Origin: Leptolyngbya sp. SIO4C1
Lineage (GTDB): Bacteria; Cyanobacteriota; Cyanobacteriia; Phormidesmidales; Phormidesmidaceae
Direction: 5' to 3'
Length of the DNA stretch: 8,415 bases
Assembly (NCBI GenBank): GCA_010671975.1
Contig: JAAHIA010000215.1
Coordinates: 1-8,415, forward strand
Shown: positions 5,850 through 8,415 of the stretch, piece by piece
Layout of the letters: every line of letters begins with the position of its first letter
Numbering within the stretch: position 1 is the first letter of the stretch
Made by a program: the position numbers and the translations under genes
Notes under the pieces: model-generated
Database searches by the model: none
Seen by the model: only the letters and a program-made list of their open reading frames with translations
What the model was told of the DNA's origin: nothing

Positions 5850-7322
5850 ATGTTTGAAGCGCTCTCCGAAAGATTTGAATCGGCTTGGAAAAAGCTGCGC
5901 GGTCAGGACAAAATTTCTGAAGCCAACGTGCAGGAGGCGCTACGAGAGGTGCGGCGAGCGCTGCTAGAAGCCGACGCGAACTTAAATGTCGTCAAAGACT
6001 TTGTCGAAGAAGTTCGCCAAAAAGCGGTTGGGGCCGATGTCGTATCAGGAGTGCGGCCCGACCAGCAGTTTATCAAAATCGTCTATGACGAGCTGGTCTC
6101 GGTGATGGGCGAAGAAAACGTGCCCTTAGCAAAAGCCGAGGCTGGCCCGACCGTAGTGCTGATGGCCGGTCTACAGGGAACTGGTAAAACCACTGCCTCA
6201 GCCAAGCTAGCGCTGCAGCTGCGCAAGCAGGAGCGCTCCTCAATGCTGGTGGCAACCGACGTGTATCGCCCAGCAGCGGTCGATCAGCTAATCACGCTGG
6301 GTAAGCAGATTGACGTGCCCGTGTTTGAGCTCGGCACCGATGCCAACCCGGTCGAGATTGCTCACCAGGGGATTGCCAAGGCCAAAGCAGACGGCGTTGA
6401 CGTAGCTATTGTCGACACGGCCGGACGCCTGCAGATTGACCAGGACATGATGGGCGAGCTGGCCCAGATTAAAGACGCCATCCAGCCGGACGAGGTGCTG
6501 CTGGTGGTCGATGCCATGACCGGTCAGGAGGCGGCCAATCTAACCCAGACGTTTCACGAGCAGATTGGCATCACAGGGGCTATTTTAACCAAGATGGACG
6601 GCGACTCGCGCGGCGGTGCGGCGCTGTCAGTGCGGCGAATTTCTGGTCAGCCAATCAAGTTTATCGGCGTGGGCGAAAAGGTTGAGGCGCTGCAGCCTTT
6701 TTACCCAGAGCGAATGGCCTCGCGGATTTTGGGCATGGGCGACGTGCTAACGCTGGTAGAAAAAGCGCAGGAAGAGGTAGATTTAGCCGACGCCGAGCAG
6801 CTGCAGGCAAAAATCTTAGAAGCCAAGTTCGACTTTAATGATTTTCTTAAGCAAACCCGCCTGATGAAAAATATGGGATCGCTGGCGGGTATTATGAAGC
6901 TGATTCCGGGGATGTCTAACAAACTCTCTTCCGATCAGCTGCAGCAGGGGGAAGCGCAGCTCAAGCGCTGTGAGGCCATGATTAACTCCATGACCCTGCA
7001 GGAGCGCCGCGACCCTGACCTGCTTGCCAACTCACCCAGTCGGCGACGGCGCATCGCTAAAGGCGCTGGCTATGGCGATAAGGATGTGAGTAAGCTGGTA
7101 AGCGACTTTCAAAAGATGCGCACCATGATGCAGCAGATGGGCCAGGGCGGCGGACTACCCGGCATGGGCGGCGGCTTCCCGGGCATGGGCGGCTTCCCGG
7201 GCATGGGTGGCGGCTTCCCGGGTACGGGCGGCGGCAGACCACAGCCGGGCTTTCGAGGCTACAGCCAGCCGTCTAAAAAGAAAAAGTCAAAGAAAAAGAA
7301 GAAAGGATTTGGGACGCTATAG
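5850..7322 (+). CDS. ffh: Signal recognition particle protein Ffh (SRP54)
   Basis: The GTPase subunit of the bacterial signal recognition particle. It binds 4.5S RNA and the signal sequences of nascent membrane and exported proteins, and docks with FtsY. The canonical N-terminus MFEALSERFESAWKKLRG supports ATG 5850. The N domain (~1-95) is followed by the G domain with G1 GLQGTGKTT (107-115), G2 DVYRPAA (137-143), G3 DTAGR (189-193), G4 TKMD (247-250) and G5 GVGEK (273-277). The M domain (~328-430) has the finger-loop segment GSLAGIMKLIPGM (343-355) and the RNA-binding SPSRRRRIAKGAG (395-407). The Met-rich helix MRTMMQQM passes into a Gly/Met/Phe/Pro-rich tail and a lysine-rich end (SKKKKSKKKKKGFGTL). 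Length is usual for bacterial Ffh, slightly long through this tail. It is first in an operon with two downstream genes, the nearest starting 2 nt after its stop. It contains no HIP1 octamer although its neighbours do. Confidence 0.97.
   Translation: MFEALSERFESAWKKLRGQDKISEANVQEALREVRRALLEADANLNVVKDFVEEVRQKAVGADVVSGVRPDQQFIKIVYDELVSVMGEENVPLAKAEAGPTVVLMAGLQGTGKTTASAKLALQLRKQERSSMLVATDVYRPAAVDQLITLGKQIDVPVFELGTDANPVEIAHQGIAKAKADGVDVAIVDTAGRLQIDQDMMGELAQIKDAIQPDEVLLVVDAMTGQEAANLTQTFHEQIGITGAILTKMDGDSRGGAALSVRRISGQPIKFIGVGEKVEALQPFYPERMASRILGMGDVLTLVEKAQEEVDLADAEQLQAKILEAKFDFNDFLKQTRLMKNMGSLAGIMKLIPGMSNKLSSDQLQQGEAQLKRCEAMINSMTLQERRDPDLLANSPSRRRRIAKGAGYGDKDVSKLVSDFQKMRTMMQQMGQGGGLPGMGGGFPGMGGFPGMGGGFPGTGGGRPQPGFRGYSQPSKKKKSKKKKKGFGTL
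7145..7235 (+). repeat. Gly-rich coding repeat in the ffh tail
   Basis: DNA units close to GGCGGCTTCCCGGGCATG recur about four times with small length differences, encoding GGGLPGMG, GGFPGMGG, FPGMGGG and FPGTGGG (residues ~432-462). The near-identical codons suggest recent expansion by slippage. The segment is an unstructured linker after the M domain and may vary in length between strains. Confidence 0.75.
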
Positions 7323-7324
7323 CC

Positions 7325-7951
7325 ATGCCAATCTATAACTCTGTGCGCAACGGGCTGCTTGCGGCCGGCCTCTGGCTAGGCTTAGGCGCTACCGCCAGCC
7401 AGGCGCTGCCCGGTCAGTCGGTGGATCAGGTTGCGGCCTGGATGAAGGCTCACCCGACGCTGCAGGCTACCGCCAACGAGCGCTTGCTAGTCAACCGCGT
7501 GGATACGCCGGCTCGGCGCTTCAGCTTTCAGGCCACAGTGTTTCCGGCAGGCGGCTTTGAGCGCAGCGATACGCCGGCCATCTTAAATCCTAATCGCGAT
7601 CGCAGCACCGTTCGACTTGAAAAATTTACGCTAGTCGACATGGTCGACGGCGTTAGCGTCGAGCGGCTAGAAGAATCGCTGCGGCTAATTTACGGACCCG
7701 AAGTTTACTCAGACTATCGACGCGCTCAGCCGATCTACAGCTATCCCGAGGTGTCTTCAGCGCCGCTGCTGCGACCGCGCCGCCAGATTGTGCGCGGCGA
7801 GCTGAGAGAAGGGGCCGAGCACGCCTATTGGATTGAGCTATTCCCCAATGCAGACGGCACCGTCTATACCGGCACAATCAGCGTTTTACTCAAGAGCGAC
7901 CTGGGCCGCCTACAGTCGCGTCTACAGTCGCGCCTAGAAGCCAACCAGTAG
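7325..7951 (+). CDS. Predicted exported protein of unknown function
   Basis: A 208-residue protein with a typical signal peptide: a short N-region with Arg8, a hydrophobic core LLAAGLWLGLGATA (11-24) and a likely Sec cleavage after SQA (A27), giving a mature start LPGQSVDQVAAWMKAHP. There is no lipobox cysteine and no further membrane segment. The mature part alternates short β-like strands and one amphipathic helix (VERLEESLRLIYG, ~112-124), then a β-rich C-terminal half (YWIELFPNADGTVYTGTISVLL). It ends in an arginine-rich RLQSRLQSRLEANQ helix. I do not recognise the family. The start codon is 2 nt after the ffh stop, so the two are probably co-translated. It would act in the periplasm, or the thylakoid lumen if this is a typical cyanobacterium. 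Confidence 0.8.
   Translation: MPIYNSVRNGLLAAGLWLGLGATASQALPGQSVDQVAAWMKAHPTLQATANERLLVNRVDTPARRFSFQATVFPAGGFERSDTPAILNPNRDRSTVRLEKFTLVDMVDGVSVERLEESLRLIYGPEVYSDYRRAQPIYSYPEVSSAPLLRPRRQIVRGELREGAEHAYWIELFPNADGTVYTGTISVLLKSDLGRLQSRLQSRLEANQ
7910..7933 (+). repeat. 12-bp tandem repeat at the 3' end of the exported-protein gene
   Basis: CTACAGTCGCG occurs at 7910-7920 and 7922-7932, with a third, diverged unit after it. It encodes LQSRLQSRLEA, extending a helical tail. It is probably a small slippage duplication. Confidence 0.6.
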
Positions 7952-7954
7952 GCA

Positions 7955-8415
7955 ATGCCAGCGGTGCGGGTTCAGCCTTGGCTAGCCGTTAACCTATCAC
8001 TGCTCTGGCCAGGGATGGGACAGTGCTACAGCGGCGCATGGGGCAAAGGGCTGCTGCTGGGCCTGAGTTTTGCCTTGCTGCTAGGGCGCGGGCTTTGGTC
8101 AATGTTTGCAGCCACTGGCAGCACCAGCGCTGGGTTCTGGCAGCTGGGGATTGCCGCAGCGATATTTGGCGGCAGCCTATGGGATGCCTACCGCAGCGCT
8201 GAACCGCAGCAGACGAGTGGCAAGAAAGACGCCTGGTACAGCCTGTTTCTCTCACAGCTGCTGCCGGGGCTAGGGCATTTTTATTTGGGGCAAACGCTGC
8301 TGGGCGGCCTCTTTTTGCTACTGGGCGTGGGGCTAGCCTACTGGGCCAATCAGGCGGCTATCATGCTGCTGCCGCTGGCCTACAGCCTGTGGGCCGCTGC
8401 CAGCTATCACGCCTA
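7955..8415 (+). CDS. Multi-pass membrane protein with PGxGxxYxG repeats (3'-partial)
   Basis: An open frame from ATG 7955, 3 nt after the previous stop, runs to the window edge (153 codons visible). About four hydrophobic segments are seen (~31-50, 61-78, 115-130, 134-150). The motif P-G-x-G-x2-Y-x-G occurs twice: PGMGQCYSG at 19-27 and PGLGHFYLG at 104-112. Each is followed by a Gly-rich membrane helix, and a WDAYRSAEP linker lies between them (76-84). This implies two homologous halves. From memory, a similar duplicated module forms the N-terminus of some cyanobacterial S26 signal peptidase-like proteins. If so, a Ser/Lys catalytic domain should follow beyond the window; that part cannot be seen. 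Otherwise it is a TM2/DUF-like membrane protein. It is probably co-transcribed with ffh. Confidence 0.75.
   Translation, partial: MPAVRVQPWLAVNLSLLWPGMGQCYSGAWGKGLLLGLSFALLLGRGLWSMFAATGSTSAGFWQLGIAAAIFGGSLWDAYRSAEPQQTSGKKDAWYSLFLSQLLPGLGHFYLGQTLLGGLFLLLGVGLAYWANQAAIMLLPLAYSLWAAASYHA

Larger units (their letters stand above)
337..7603. repeat. HIP1 octamers GCGATCGC, ten copies
   Basis: Copies lie at 337-344, 479-486, 1531-1538, 2362-2369, 2852-2859, 4135-4142, 4545-4552, 5616-5623, 5740-5747 and 7596-7603. An 8-mer is expected far less than once in this length by chance. Such density is the hallmark of cyanobacterial genomes and is the main basis for the taxonomic call. All but one copy are inside genes. 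Confidence 0.9.

Noticed and set aside
1..8415. tRNA, rRNA, CRISPR arrays, insertion sequences
   Set aside because: I looked for cloverleaf-like segments, repeated spacers, transposase motifs and terminal inverted repeats and saw none.

Overview
The window looks like a cyanobacterial chromosome. It carries ten copies of the octamer GCGATCGC (the HIP1 repeat of cyanobacteria), has GC-rich codon use, and contains an Ffh (SRP54) next to a small exported protein and a PGxGxxY-type membrane protein of a kind I associate with cyanobacteria. I cannot name genus or species.

Layout. At the left edge (1-151, + strand) is a piece of a Ser/Thr protein kinase that stops at the hinge/αD region. It meets, head to head, the equally truncated 3' end of a leftward gene (87-1826) encoding a fused Cas4/RecB-like Fe-S PD-(D/E)XK nuclease and an FtsK motor. 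Both proteins lose family similarity at about positions 125-131, so this is a rearrangement junction or a chimeric assembly join. Upstream of the fusion gene, on the minus strand and tightly packed, are a P-loop ATPase (1819-3852), a multi-winged-helix protein (3861-4664) and a β-class DNA methyltransferase (4725-5684). The last three leftward genes are translationally close: an 8-nt overlap, and an 8-nt gap holding a strong Shine-Dalgarno. The methyltransferase sits 60 bp further upstream.

A 165-bp divergent spacer (5685-5849) separates this cluster from a rightward operon: ffh (5850-7322), a secreted protein of unknown function (7325-7951) and the start of a multi-pass membrane protein that runs off the window (7955-8415).

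How the parts may fit. I infer that the minus-strand genes form a DNA-processing module: methyltransferase for marking, winged-helix protein for DNA binding or regulation, ATPase as switch or loader, and translocase-nuclease as effector. The architecture recalls HerA-NurA and restriction-modification logic, but I do not recognise it as a named defence system. The methyltransferase could instead be an independent orphan enzyme. The effector copy here lacks the end of its motor domain and is probably non-functional as it stands. The ATPase gene also contains a perfect 38-bp palindrome exactly in an inter-domain linker.
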